This document shows positions 13,689-21,088 of a DNA stretch of 21,088 bases, one piece after another; within the stretch, counting starts at the first letter, position 1; every line of letters starts with the position of its first letter. Both the position numbers and the translations under genes were made by a program. A model generated the notes under the pieces. That model saw only the letters and a program-made list of their open reading frames with translations, did not search any database and was not told the DNA's origin. Source of the DNA: a bacterium UBA6115 (GTDB lineage Bacteria; Bacillota_A; Clostridia; Christensenellales; Aristaeellaceae); contig DIWD01000025.1 of the NCBI GenBank assembly GCA_002428405.1, positions 20,175 to 41,262 on the forward strand. The letters are read 5' to 3'.

Positions 13689-15668
13689 ATGTCCGATATG
13701 TCCTCGCGCATGCGGGAATTGGTCGACCGGATCAATGAGGCGAACCATCACTATTATGTTCTCAGCGAGCCGCTCATGTCCGACGCGCAGTGGGACGCGT
13801 TGTATGATGAGCTGAGAGAGCTTGAGGAAAAATCAGGCGAACACCTGCCTGATTCGCCCACCCGCCGCGTTGGGGGGGAGCCGCTGCCCGCCTTCCAACA
13901 GCGTCAGCATCTACATCGGCTTTGGAGCCTTGATAAGGTGCAGAGCGTCGCGGAACTATCAGCATGGTTCGAGCGGACAAACGCACTATACACAAAAAAT
14001 CCGGGGCTGCCTCCCCTTCGGTTTGCCCTGGAATATAAATATGACGGCCTGACCATCAACCTCACGTATGACGGCGGACTGCTCATCCAGGCTGTAACGA
14101 GGGGAAACGGCATCACCGGCGAATTGGTATTGCCCCAGGCCCGGACCATCCGCGGCATCCCGTTATCCATTCCATATGAGGGGCTTTTGGAGATACACGG
14201 GGAATGCTTCATGCGCCTCTCCGTGCTCTCACAGTATAATAAAACAGCGGATGAGCCGCTGAAAAACGCGCGCAACGCAGCCGCCGGGGCATTGCGGAAC
14301 CTGGATCCCAGGGTAACCGCAACGCGTAAACTTGACGCGCGGTTCTACGAAATCGGCACCATTGACGATCCGCCCTATCAGGATCAGGAGGGGTTGAACC
14401 GCTTCATCAGTGAAAACGGCTTCCCCGCCTCCCCTATCCTTTACGCCGGGGAAGACGAAACAGAAATCCTCAAGGCCATCCGGATGACTGAGGAAAAGCG
14501 CGAGGAGCTGGATTTCCTCATTGACGGCGTGGTGATCAAGATCATGGACCTGAAGACGCGTGAGGCCCTGGGCTATACGGACAAGTTTCCCCGCTGGGCG
14601 GTTGCGTACAAGTTCGCGGCGGAGGAAATGACCACCATTTTAAGGCAGGTCACCTGGGAACTGGGCAGGACGGGCAAGCTGACACCGCTTGCCCATCTGG
14701 ATCCGGTTGATTTTTCAGGCGTCACAGTCAGCAAAGCCACCCTCAACAACTTCGGGGACATCACCCGGAAACGCCTGGCGCTTGGCAGCACAGTATGGAT
14801 CCGGCGCTCCAACGATGTCATCCCTGAGATTCTTGGCAGGGTGGAAGATGGCGCGGAGGGCGTGCCAATCATGAAGCCGGAGCGCTGCCCCGCCTGCGGG
14901 AATGAGCTGGTTGAGACAGGAGCGAACCTTTTTTGCCCAAACCGTGACGGCTGCAAGCCGCAGGTCGTTGCCCGGCTGACCCACTTTTGCTCCAGGGATG
15001 CCATGAACATTGAGAGCCTGTCCGAAAAGACGCTGGAAGTCCTGTACGAGCATCTGAACGTGCGGGAACCGCAGGACCTGTATTCATTGAAGCGGGAAGA
15101 CTTTGTCGGCCTGCCCGGCTTTCAGGAAAAAAAAGCTGAAAAGGTCATTGAAGCACTGAATGTGAGCAGGGAGTGCGGGCTGGATGCCTTCCTGTTTGCC
15201 GTTGGCATCCCCAACATTGGCCGTGCCACGGCACGGGACATCGCCCTCCGATTCGGCACGCTGGACAAGATCCGAAAAGCGGAGCTTGAGGATCTGACAG
15301 CCATTCCCGCCGTTGGCGACGTGGTGGGAGGCTCGATCATCTCCTTTTTCGCTGACAGCAAAAATGCCGGGATGGTTGACGCGCTGCTCCATTCAGGCAT
15401 TGTGCCAAAGGATATGACAAAACAAAGCGGGCGGGACATACTACAGGGCAAATCCTTTGTTATTACGGGCGTTTTATCTGCTTATACCCGCCAGGAAGCG
15501 GAAGAGCTCATCCTGTCTCTTGGCGGCACTGTTTCATCCTCGGTCAGCCGCAGGACAAGCTACCTCCTTTCAGGCGAGGCTCCCGGGAGCAAGATACAAA
15601 AGGCGCAGGCGCTGGGCATACAGGTTCTGGATGAGAAATCATTTGTGCAGTTAATAAACAATCAATAA
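13689..15668 (+). CDS. ligA: NAD-dependent DNA ligase LigA
   Basis: A 659-residue ligase that seals nicks by using NAD, essential in most bacteria. Visible parts: N-terminal Ia domain with ANHHYYVLSEPLMSDAQWD (NMN binding), adenylation Lys117 in EYKYDGL, RNGITGE-type loop, NARNAAAGALRNLDP, the IDGVVIK motif and an OB domain ending in SNDVIPEILG. A four-Cys zinc finger follows (Cys400, 403, 416, 422), then helix-hairpin-helix repeats (LPGFQEKKAEKV, VGIPNIGRATARDIA) and a C-terminal BRCT domain from about residue 583 with GKSFVITGVLS. The active-site form is KYDG and the usual PMLSLDN reads LWSLDK, a subtype I associate with Clostridia. The ATG at 13689 comes two bases after the pcrA stop; a second Met four codons in is possible. 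Confidence 0.97.
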   Translation: MSDMSSRMRELVDRINEANHHYYVLSEPLMSDAQWDALYDELRELEEKSGEHLPDSPTRRVGGEPLPAFQQRQHLHRLWSLDKVQSVAELSAWFERTNALYTKNPGLPPLRFALEYKYDGLTINLTYDGGLLIQAVTRGNGITGELVLPQARTIRGIPLSIPYEGLLEIHGECFMRLSVLSQYNKTADEPLKNARNAAAGALRNLDPRVTATRKLDARFYEIGTIDDPPYQDQEGLNRFISENGFPASPILYAGEDETEILKAIRMTEEKREELDFLIDGVVIKIMDLKTREALGYTDKFPRWAVAYKFAAEEMTTILRQVTWELGRTGKLTPLAHLDPVDFSGVTVSKATLNNFGDITRKRLALGSTVWIRRSNDVIPEILGRVEDGAEGVPIMKPERCPACGNELVETGANLFCPNRDGCKPQVVARLTHFCSRDAMNIESLSEKTLEVLYEHLNVREPQDLYSLKREDFVGLPGFQEKKAEKVIEALNVSRECGLDAFLFAVGIPNIGRATARDIALRFGTLDKIRKAELEDLTAIPAVGDVVGGSIISFFADSKNAGMVDALLHSGIVPKDMTKQSGRDILQGKSFVITGVLSAYTRQEAEELILSLGGTVSSSVSRRTSYLLSGEAPGSKIQKAQALGIQVLDEKSFVQLINNQ

Positions 15669-15763
15669 AGAGTGCTTTTATCCGCTGATGCAGCCCTAAA
15701 TGGGTATAACACATCAGGGTATTTATGCCTGTAACAGTCCGGCGCCGCCATTGAAAGGAAATC

Positions 15764-18622
15764 ATGCTGCAATTAAGAAACATCACGAAGGAATACATAA
15801 CCGGAAACCAGAAGGTGCTGGCGCTTGACGAGGTCAGCATTTCTTTTGGCAGTGCTGAGTTTGTCGCGGTCCTGGGCCCGTCAGGATGCGGCAAGACAAC
15901 GCTGCTGAACGTCATCGGCGGGCTGGACCGCTATGACAGGGGAGACTTGCTGATCTCCGGCCGCAGCACCAAAGATTATTCCGACAGGGAGATGGACGCC
16001 TACCGCAACCACTCTGTGGGCTTTGTATTCCAAACGTATAACCTTATCCCGCATCAAAGCGTGCTTTCCAACGTGGAACTGTCCCTCACCCTTTCAGGAG
16101 TCAGCGCGGCGGAGCGCAAACAGCGCGCCGGTGAGGCGCTGGAGTCTGTCGGCCTGAAGGACCAGATGACAAAGCGGCCAAACCAGCTCTCTGGCGGGCA
16201 GATGCAGCGCGTTGCCATTGCGCGCGCTTTGGTGAATGACCCGGATATCCTGCTTGCCGATGAGCCAACAGGCGCACTGGATTCGCACACCAGCATGCAG
16301 CTGATGGATTCCCTCAAGGCCCTTGCCCGCGACCGGCTGGTCATCATGGTCACGCACAATCGTGAGCTCGCCCAAAAATACGCAACACGCATTGTGGAGC
16401 TGCGTGACGGGAAGGTGGTGAGCGACAGCGCCCCGTTCCTGGCAGAGCAGGAAGAAAAGATAAGTGAGCGCGGACACAAAACATCGATGGGTTTTAAAAC
16501 AGCGCTTCTGCTCTCGCTGAGCAACCTGATGACCAAGCGCGGCCGCACTCTGATAACAGCTCTCGCCGGCTCCATTGGCATTATCGGCATCGCGCTCATC
16601 CTGTCCATGTCAAACGGGGTCAATACTTATATAGACAACATCCAGAGGGATACAATGTCCTCCTATCCAATCGTGATTCAGGAAGAGGCGGTTGAGATTG
16701 GCGGAATGATGAGCACGATGCAGGAAACACGCCGGCAGCAGACGGAGCACGAGCTTGACGCGGTATATGTGGATGACCAGGCGACCAGGAGGATGAGCGG
16801 CTTCCGGTCCGGGGTCAGCCGCAACAATCTGACGGCATTTAAAGCTTATCTGGAAGAGGAGGGCAACCCCCTTCGCCCCTTTCTCTCTGATGTTCGTTAC
16901 GGGTATGACGCGCGTTTTGATGTCTACACCTATGATCCGCAGGGAGAGCTGGTGAATATCAGCGGCGGCGCCGGCAGCAGCATGTCCGAGGCGTTCGCTT
17001 CCTTTATACCCTTCTCCTTTTCAACCATGAGCGAACTGACCCCGGCAAGCGATGACGGGCTGATCGGCGAAGCTGTCAAAAGCAGCCATACCATTCTGGC
17101 GGGGCGCTGGCCTCAAAGCGCCGGGGAAACAGTCCTGATTCTGGACAGCCAGAACGAGGTGTCCGACATGGTGCTCTACCAGTTGGGCATTCTTCCCCGG
17201 CAGGAACTGCGCTCCCTGATGCAGGGGGAGGCAGTCTCCATAGAAAGCGCGCGCAGGTGGTCCTATGAGGAGCTGCTGGGGCGTGAGTTCATCCTGTTGA
17301 CTTACAGTGATTATTATCTGCCGGACGGGCAGGGCCTGTTCGCCGACAGGCGCGACGATCGGGCCTCGCTCAACGGGATGCTTGAAAATGCTCCCAGACT
17401 TACCATCTCCGGCATTGTCCGCTCCAACGACGGCATCATCTTATCTTCAGGCGGGCTTGGGTATACCCGCGCGCTGACGGATCTGGTGATTCAGCGGACC
17501 CAAAACAGCCCTGTTGTCATAACCCAGCTTCAAAATCCTCAATCAAGCGCTATCAGCGGGCTTGCCTTTTCCCCGTCGGATGAAGGGGAAAAAGCCCGGA
17601 ATGTACGAAAATACCTGGATGGTTTAAATGACAAGCAGAAAGCGGAGTTCGTAGAAAAGGCCTTGCGCTTCTTCACAGGAAGCATGCTTCAGGAAGATCA
17701 ATTTCAAAACACCGATGAGAATCGCTCTTTCAGCCTCCCCCAGGGAATGTCCCCCGGCAGTTTGCTGGCCCTGTTGCAAGCCTTTTATGGTTTTAACAAG
17801 GAGGCGCAGCCAGGCGAAGACACGGGGGATAACAGCGCCTCTGTCGCGGCGATGATGGAAGGATTGGGTGGTTTATCCGGTTTTTCACAGGAAGCACTGG
17901 CTAAACTGGATGACGCACAACTGGCTGAAATGCTGGATCAGTTTGTTTTGGCAGCGGATGATGTGATACTGACGATGCTGTATGACGGCTTGATCGCGCA
18001 GGATACGGGCACACTGGATGAAACGCTTGACGAGCTGGGTGTTGTGGATCTCAACACGCCTTCTTCCATATCGCTTTACTCCGAGTCATTCGAGAACAAA
18101 GAGAAGGTTGCTCAACTGATCAGAGACTACAACCAGACCGTCGCGGAAGAAGACCGCATCGTGTACACCGACTACGTTGCTCTTATGATCAGTTCTGTAA
18201 CCACCATCATCAATGTCATCTCCTATGTGCTCATCGCCTTTGTCGCCGTGTCCCTGGTCGTTTCCTCCATCATGATCGGCATCATCACCTATATCTCTGT
18301 CCTTGAACGCACCAAGGAGATTGGCATCCTGCGCGCGCTGGGTGCGTCAAAAAAGGATGTCGGAAGGGTCTTTACTGCGGAGGCCTTTATCATCGGTCTG
18401 GCTGCGGGAATTCTGGGCGTCCTGATATCCGCGCTGCTCATTATCCCGATCAACAGCATTATTCATCGCCTGGCCAACGAAACGGGCATCAACGCCATCC
18501 TGCCGCTTGGCGGGGCGATGATGCTGGTGGCCATCAGCGCGTTGCTTTCCCTGTTGGCCGGCTTTATGCCCGCCCGCTTTGCCGCGAAAAAGGACCCGGT
18601 GGAGGCCTTGCGCACCGAGTAA
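15764..18622 (+). CDS. Fused ABC ATPase-permease with large outer domain (MacB/FtsX-type)
   Basis: A 952-residue single-chain half-transporter. Residues 1-225 are a LolD/MacB-type ATPase: Walker A GPSGCGKT (38-45), Q-loop Gln90, signature LSGGQMQR (142-149), Walker [10 protein letters not shown] (162-170) and His198. A first membrane helix lies at about 262-284, then a roughly 525-residue outer domain rich in acidic residues, Gln and Ser, then three helices at about 815-842, 872-895 and 914-934 with the FtsX-domain motif [19 protein letters not shown]. Four membrane helices and this order are typical of mechanotransmission ABC proteins, which do not import but couple ATP use to outer events such as antibiotic or peptide export. 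The outer domain is about twice that of MacB. AAAGGA precedes the ATG; no clear terminator separates it from ligA. The substrate is unknown. Confidence 0.93.
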   Translation: MLQLRNITKEYITGNQKVLALDEVSISFGSAEFVAVLGPSGCGKTTLLNVIGGLDRYDRGDLLISGRSTKDYSDREMDAYRNHSVGFVFQTYNLIPHQSVLSNVELSLTLSGVSAAERKQRAGEALESVGLKDQMTKRPNQLSGGQMQRVAIARALVNDPDILLADEPTGALDSHTSMQLMDSLKALARDRLVIMVTHNRELAQKYATRIVELRDGKVVSDSAPFLAEQEEKISERGHKTSMGFKTALLLSLSNLMTKRGRTLITALAGSIGIIGIALILSMSNGVNTYIDNIQRDTMSSYPIVIQEEAVEIGGMMSTMQETRRQQTEHELDAVYVDDQATRRMSGFRSGVSRNNLTAFKAYLEEEGNPLRPFLSDVRYGYDARFDVYTYDPQGELVNISGGAGSSMSEAFASFIPFSFSTMSELTPASDDGLIGEAVKSSHTILAGRWPQSAGETVLILDSQNEVSDMVLYQLGILPRQELRSLMQGEAVSIESARRWSYEELLGREFILLTYSDYYLPDGQGLFADRRDDRASLNGMLENAPRLTISGIVRSNDGIILSSGGLGYTRALTDLVIQRTQNSPVVITQLQNPQSSAISGLAFSPSDEGEKARNVRKYLDGLNDKQKAEFVEKALRFFTGSMLQEDQFQNTDENRSFSLPQGMSPGSLLALLQAFYGFNKEAQPGEDTGDNSASVAAMMEGLGGLSGFSQEALAKLDDAQLAEMLDQFVLAADDVILTMLYDGLIAQDTGTLDETLDELGVVDLNTPSSISLYSESFENKEKVAQLIRDYNQTVAEEDRIVYTDYVALMISSVTTIINVISYVLIAFVAVSLVVSSIMIGIITYISVLERTKEIGILRALGASKKDVGRVFTAEAFIIGLAAGILGVLISALLIIPINSIIHRLANETGINAILPLGGAMMLVAISALLSLLAGFMPARFAAKKDPVEALRTE

Positions 18623-18636
18623 AATGAACCAATTTT

Positions 18637-18670
18637 TAAGCCGCCGCTAAACATCAATTGCGGCGGCTTA
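18637..18670. terminator. Perfect inverted repeat between convergent genes, probable weak terminator
   Basis: TAAGCCGCCGC (18637-18647) pairs fully with GCGGCGGCTTA (18660-18670) around a 12-base loop, 14 bases after the ABC fusion stop. A true U-tract is missing on both strands (TGATTTATG on plus, AAAATTGG on minus), so termination is plausible but not strong. It lies in the 239-bp convergent gap (18623-18861) between this gene and proC, in which I see no other structure or gene. Confidence 0.5.
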
Positions 18671-18861
18671 TGATTTATGCCTCTCAGTTCTGCCTTGTGT
18701 ACCGGATTACTTTATTCGTCCCTCCCTGTCGTTATGGCAGGCTGCTGTTTGATTGTACAGGGCAAACTCACAGGGGATAAAGCCCGGCCAGATTTGAGTA
18801 AAAACAATCCTTGAAAATCGTGAATTGACCTCATGTCAGGCATGAATCAGATCACAGCCGC

Positions 18862-19659
18862 TCATCTCATGTGTTCTTCTTTGTCAATCACCGCCTTGAC
18901 CGCCTCATGAACTGCATGCTCAAACCCCAACTCGGCCAGTTTGTGCATTCCCTCAATGGTGGTGCCGCCGGGGGAGGTCACCTGATCAATCAAAGCTCTT
19001 GGGTGTTCGCCTGATTCCATGACCAGCTTGGCGCTCCCAAACAGCATCGCGCAGGCTGCCTGCTGGGCAAGGGGGCGCGGGAGGCCTGCCTTGATGCCCG
19101 CTGTGGCCAGCGAGTCAATGAAGGCGAAGGCAAACGCAGGCCCGGCTCCGGCAATGGCCGAGAAAGCTGACAGTTTGCTTTCCGGCAGGACACTGACACT
19201 GCCGATGGCATCAAAGACGGAAATGGCGGCCTCGAGCTGCCCGTCTGAAACCTGGCTATTTTTACAAAGGGCAGTCATGGATGCGCCTGCCTTTGCATTG
19301 ACATTGGGCATGGCACGAACCAATGCTACCTTCCTGCCAAGCTGATTGCTGAAATATTCCGTTGTTTTCCCCGCAGCCAGGGAAACAATGAGCTGGCCTG
19401 TTTTCAGGCAGGGTTTGATTTGATCAAGCAGCTCATCCATGCCCTGGGGTTTGATGGCCAAAATCAGCAGCGAACTGGTTGAGGCCACCTCACAGGCGTC
19501 CTGCGCGGTCTGAACCTCAAAATCCTTGAGAAATGACTCCTGCTTGTGCGGGTTGCGGTCATAACCGATGATGCCGGCCATGCCAAACTGCGGGCTGTTT
19601 CTTAAGCCTTTGATGATTGCGCCTGCCATGTTGCCAAGGCCGATAAACCCAATTGTCAT
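18862..19659 (-). CDS. proC: Pyrroline-5-carboxylate reductase
   Basis: Final enzyme of proline synthesis, reducing pyrroline 5-carboxylate with NAD(P)H. The protein is 265 residues, the standard length. It starts with the Rossmann dinucleotide site TIGFIGLGNMAGAI, has VSLAAGKTTEYF, VRAMPNVNAKAG, the substrate-site IAGAGPAFAFAFID and the signature SPGGTTIEGMHKL. An upstream open frame reaches 19869 inside proA, but the family N-terminus is MTIGFIG at 19659, and AGGTGA, which contains the proA stop codon, stands four bases before its ATG. That overlap implies translational coupling. It is the last gene of the proline operon. Confidence 0.96.
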   Translation of the reverse strand: MTIGFIGLGNMAGAIIKGLRNSPQFGMAGIIGYDRNPHKQESFLKDFEVQTAQDACEVASTSSLLILAIKPQGMDELLDQIKPCLKTGQLIVSLAAGKTTEYFSNQLGRKVALVRAMPNVNAKAGASMTALCKNSQVSDGQLEAAISVFDAIGSVSVLPESKLSAFSAIAGAGPAFAFAFIDSLATAGIKAGLPRPLAQQAACAMLFGSAKLVMESGEHPRALIDQVTSPGGTTIEGMHKLAELGFEHAVHEAVKAVIDKEEHMR

Positions 19660-19663
19660 GTTA

Positions 19664-20902
19664 TCACCTGATCTGCCCGGAGCCCCGGACGATATATTTG
19701 TAGCTGGTGAGTTGCTCAAGCCCGACAGGACCCCTCGCGTGCAGCTTCTGAGTTGATATGCCGATTTCCGCGCCAAAACCGAACTCTTCCCCATCGGTAA
19801 ACCGGGTGGACGCGTTGTGATAGACCGCGGACGCGTCGACCGACCTGAGGAAGCGCTCGGCCGTCTCATTGTTTTCTGTGATGATGGCCTCGCTGTGCCC
19901 GGTTCCGTACAGACGGATATGCTCCATGGCCTCCTGCGCGCTGTCCACCACTTTGCAGGCCAGGGTCAGGCTCAGATACTCCCTGCCCCAGTCACTCTCA
20001 TCGGCCTGTTCCGCCTGGGGCAGGATGGCCCTGGTCCGTTCATCCCCCCGCAGCACGACCCGGTGGCTTTCCAGATGCTTGGCGATGAGGGGGAGCGCGT
20101 CCTGCGCGATGTCCCGGTGGACGAGGATGCATTCGCAGGCGTTGCAGACCGAAGGACGGGATGTCTTCGCGTTATGGATCACCTCAGCCGCCATATGAAC
20201 ATCAGCTTCCCTGTCAACATAAATATGGCATACGCCCTCGCCGGTCCGAAGAACAGGAACGCGGGCGTTCTCAACCACATTCGTGATGAGCCCCTTCCCG
20301 CCCCGGGGGATCAGAAGGTCGATATACCCGGTCATCTTCATCAAGGCCTCGGCTCCTTCACGGCCCGGATCGTCCAGCAGCTGCACGCAGTCTTCCGGTA
20401 AGCCTGAGTCTTTCAGCGCTGCCCGCAGCACTTGCGTGATGAAGCGGTTGCTGGAAATGGCTTCACGGCCGCCCCGCAGGATGCAGGCGTTTCCGGAGCG
20501 TATGCATAGCCCGGCTGAATCAGCCGTCACGTTCGGGCGCGATTCAAAAATCACCGCGATCACGCCAAGGGGAACGGATACGCGGGTGATGACAAGCCCT
20601 TTGGGGTGCTTTATCTCCCTGAGTACCCTGCCAAGCGGATCGGGTGAATCGGCAAGGGACCTCAAGCCATTTGCCATTCCCCGGACGCGCTGTTCTGTCA
20701 ACCGCAATCTGTCCAGCATGGCTTCTGACAGGCTGGCTTCCTTTGCGTTTTTCAGGTCTTCCTGATTGTGCGCGAGCAGTTCGCTGATACTTTTTTCCAG
20801 GCCGCTCGCCATCAACCCAAGCGCTTGAATGCGCTGCCTGTCCGGGCTGAAGGACAGCAGCTGGGATGCCGCTTTCGCCCGTTTTCCATACTCGTCAAAC
20901 AT
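19664..20902 (-). CDS. proA: Glutamate-5-semialdehyde dehydrogenase (gamma-glutamyl phosphate reductase)
   Basis: Reduces gamma-glutamyl phosphate to glutamate 5-semialdehyde with NADPH, the second step of proline synthesis. At 412 residues it is full-length. Family landmarks are VSVPLGVIAVIFESRPNVT, GLCIRSGNACILRGGREA, IPRGGKGLI, the catalytic cysteine in SRPSVCNACE, GTGHSEAIIT and the C-terminal DGEEFGFGAEIGISTQKLHARGP split over two segments. The ATG at 20902 lies within the end of proB, which overlaps it by eight bases; GGTGAAGAA just before it gives a weak ribosome binding site. The stop overlaps the proC ribosome binding site. Together these support one proBAC transcript read leftward. 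Confidence 0.97.
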   Translation of the reverse strand: MFDEYGKRAKAASQLLSFSPDRQRIQALGLMASGLEKSISELLAHNQEDLKNAKEASLSEAMLDRLRLTEQRVRGMANGLRSLADSPDPLGRVLREIKHPKGLVITRVSVPLGVIAVIFESRPNVTADSAGLCIRSGNACILRGGREAISSNRFITQVLRAALKDSGLPEDCVQLLDDPGREGAEALMKMTGYIDLLIPRGGKGLITNVVENARVPVLRTGEGVCHIYVDREADVHMAAEVIHNAKTSRPSVCNACECILVHRDIAQDALPLIAKHLESHRVVLRGDERTRAILPQAEQADESDWGREYLSLTLACKVVDSAQEAMEHIRLYGTGHSEAIITENNETAERFLRSVDASAVYHNASTRFTDGEEFGFGAEIGISTQKLHARGPVGLEQLTSYKYIVRGSGQIR

Positions 20903-21088
20903 CGTTCTTCACCGCCTTGAACCAGGTCCCGACCAGCTGGCCTTCCAGCACGCGGTAGATGTTGTCAACCGGCCGGCCATTGATGACGTAGGTATCGATG
21001 CCCGCTTTTGTCGCGATTTTCGCGGCCTGCAGCTTGGTCACCATCCCGCCGGTTCCCAGGTCCGAGCCCGAGTGCTGGGCCAGCGCGG
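20895..21088 (-). CDS. proB: Glutamate 5-kinase, C-terminal part (5' end outside window)
   Basis: Only the last 63 residues are present. They contain the glutamate kinase signature GSDLGTGGMVTKLQAAKIATKAG in two parts and the closing ITYVINGRP-like and LEGQLVGTWF segments that end the amino acid kinase domain. ProB phosphorylates glutamate on its gamma-carboxyl to begin proline synthesis. The chain stops seven residues after GTWF, so the C-terminal PUA domain found in many ProB proteins is absent, the short form. The stop (TGA at 20895-20897) overlaps the proA start by eight bases. Confidence 0.93.
   Translation of the reverse strand, partial: ALAQHSGSDLGTGGMVTKLQAAKIATKAGIDTYVINGRPVDNIYRVLEGQLVGTWFKAVKNDV

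Noticed and set aside
15669..15763. TATAAC at 15705-15710 as a promoter for the ABC fusion gene
   Set aside because: No usable -35 at 16-18 bases and no extended -10; cotranscription with ligA cannot be excluded.
19659..19869. N-terminal extension of proC into proA
   Set aside because: The added 70 residues are basic and low in structure, while the Rossmann start MTIGFIGLGNM with AGGTGA before it is at 19659.
1..21088. CRISPR array, insertion sequence, tRNA or rRNA
   Set aside because: No regularly spaced direct repeats, transposase motifs, or cloverleaf patterns were seen on either strand.

Overview
The window is densely coding bacterial chromosome with no mobile elements, CRISPR arrays, rRNA or tRNA genes. 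By eye its G+C is above half. The gene order pcrA-ligA, the xpaC-telA pair, a single-chain proB-proA-proC operon and a LigA of the KYDG type point to the Bacillota, probably a G+C-rich member of the Clostridia. Two exported proteins have signal peptides without a clear lipobox. The genus cannot be fixed from the sequence.

Layout from left to right. Positions 1-510 (+) hold the 3' end of an MFS permease, convergent with and overlapping the next genes. Positions 507-5519 (-) hold a run of seven genes. Read in their own direction they are a class I glutamine-amidotransferase-like (C26) hydrolase, a metallophosphoesterase, DeoD purine nucleoside phosphorylase, a DUF523/TudS-like desulfidase, and then a polar amino acid ABC importer (binding protein, permease, ATPase). 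Many of these genes overlap by 1-4 bases. Two hairpins lie between the binding protein and the permease, and the first has the form of an intrinsic terminator.

Positions 5520-5691 carry back-to-back promoters. From there a six-gene (+) operon runs to 11260: XpaC-like membrane protein, TelA, a divergent LemA-like protein, an exported TPM-domain protein, an alkaline-phosphatase-superfamily phosphodiesterase, and a metallo-beta-lactamase-fold protein whose first metal site is largely lost. This is the most unusual part of the window. It looks like an envelope-stress cassette of the TelA/XpaC kind with two added phosphoester/MBL-type cytosolic proteins.

A terminator at 11285-11318 overlaps a strong extended -10 promoter (11300-11328) that drives pcrA and ligA (DNA repair and replication). 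After these comes a large ATPase-permease fusion of the MacB/FtsX type (15764-18622). A 239-bp convergent intergenic region with one perfect hairpin follows. The (-) strand proline operon proB-proA-proC (18862 to beyond the right edge) closes the window. No gene-free stretch exceeds 300 bases. All complete genes appear intact.
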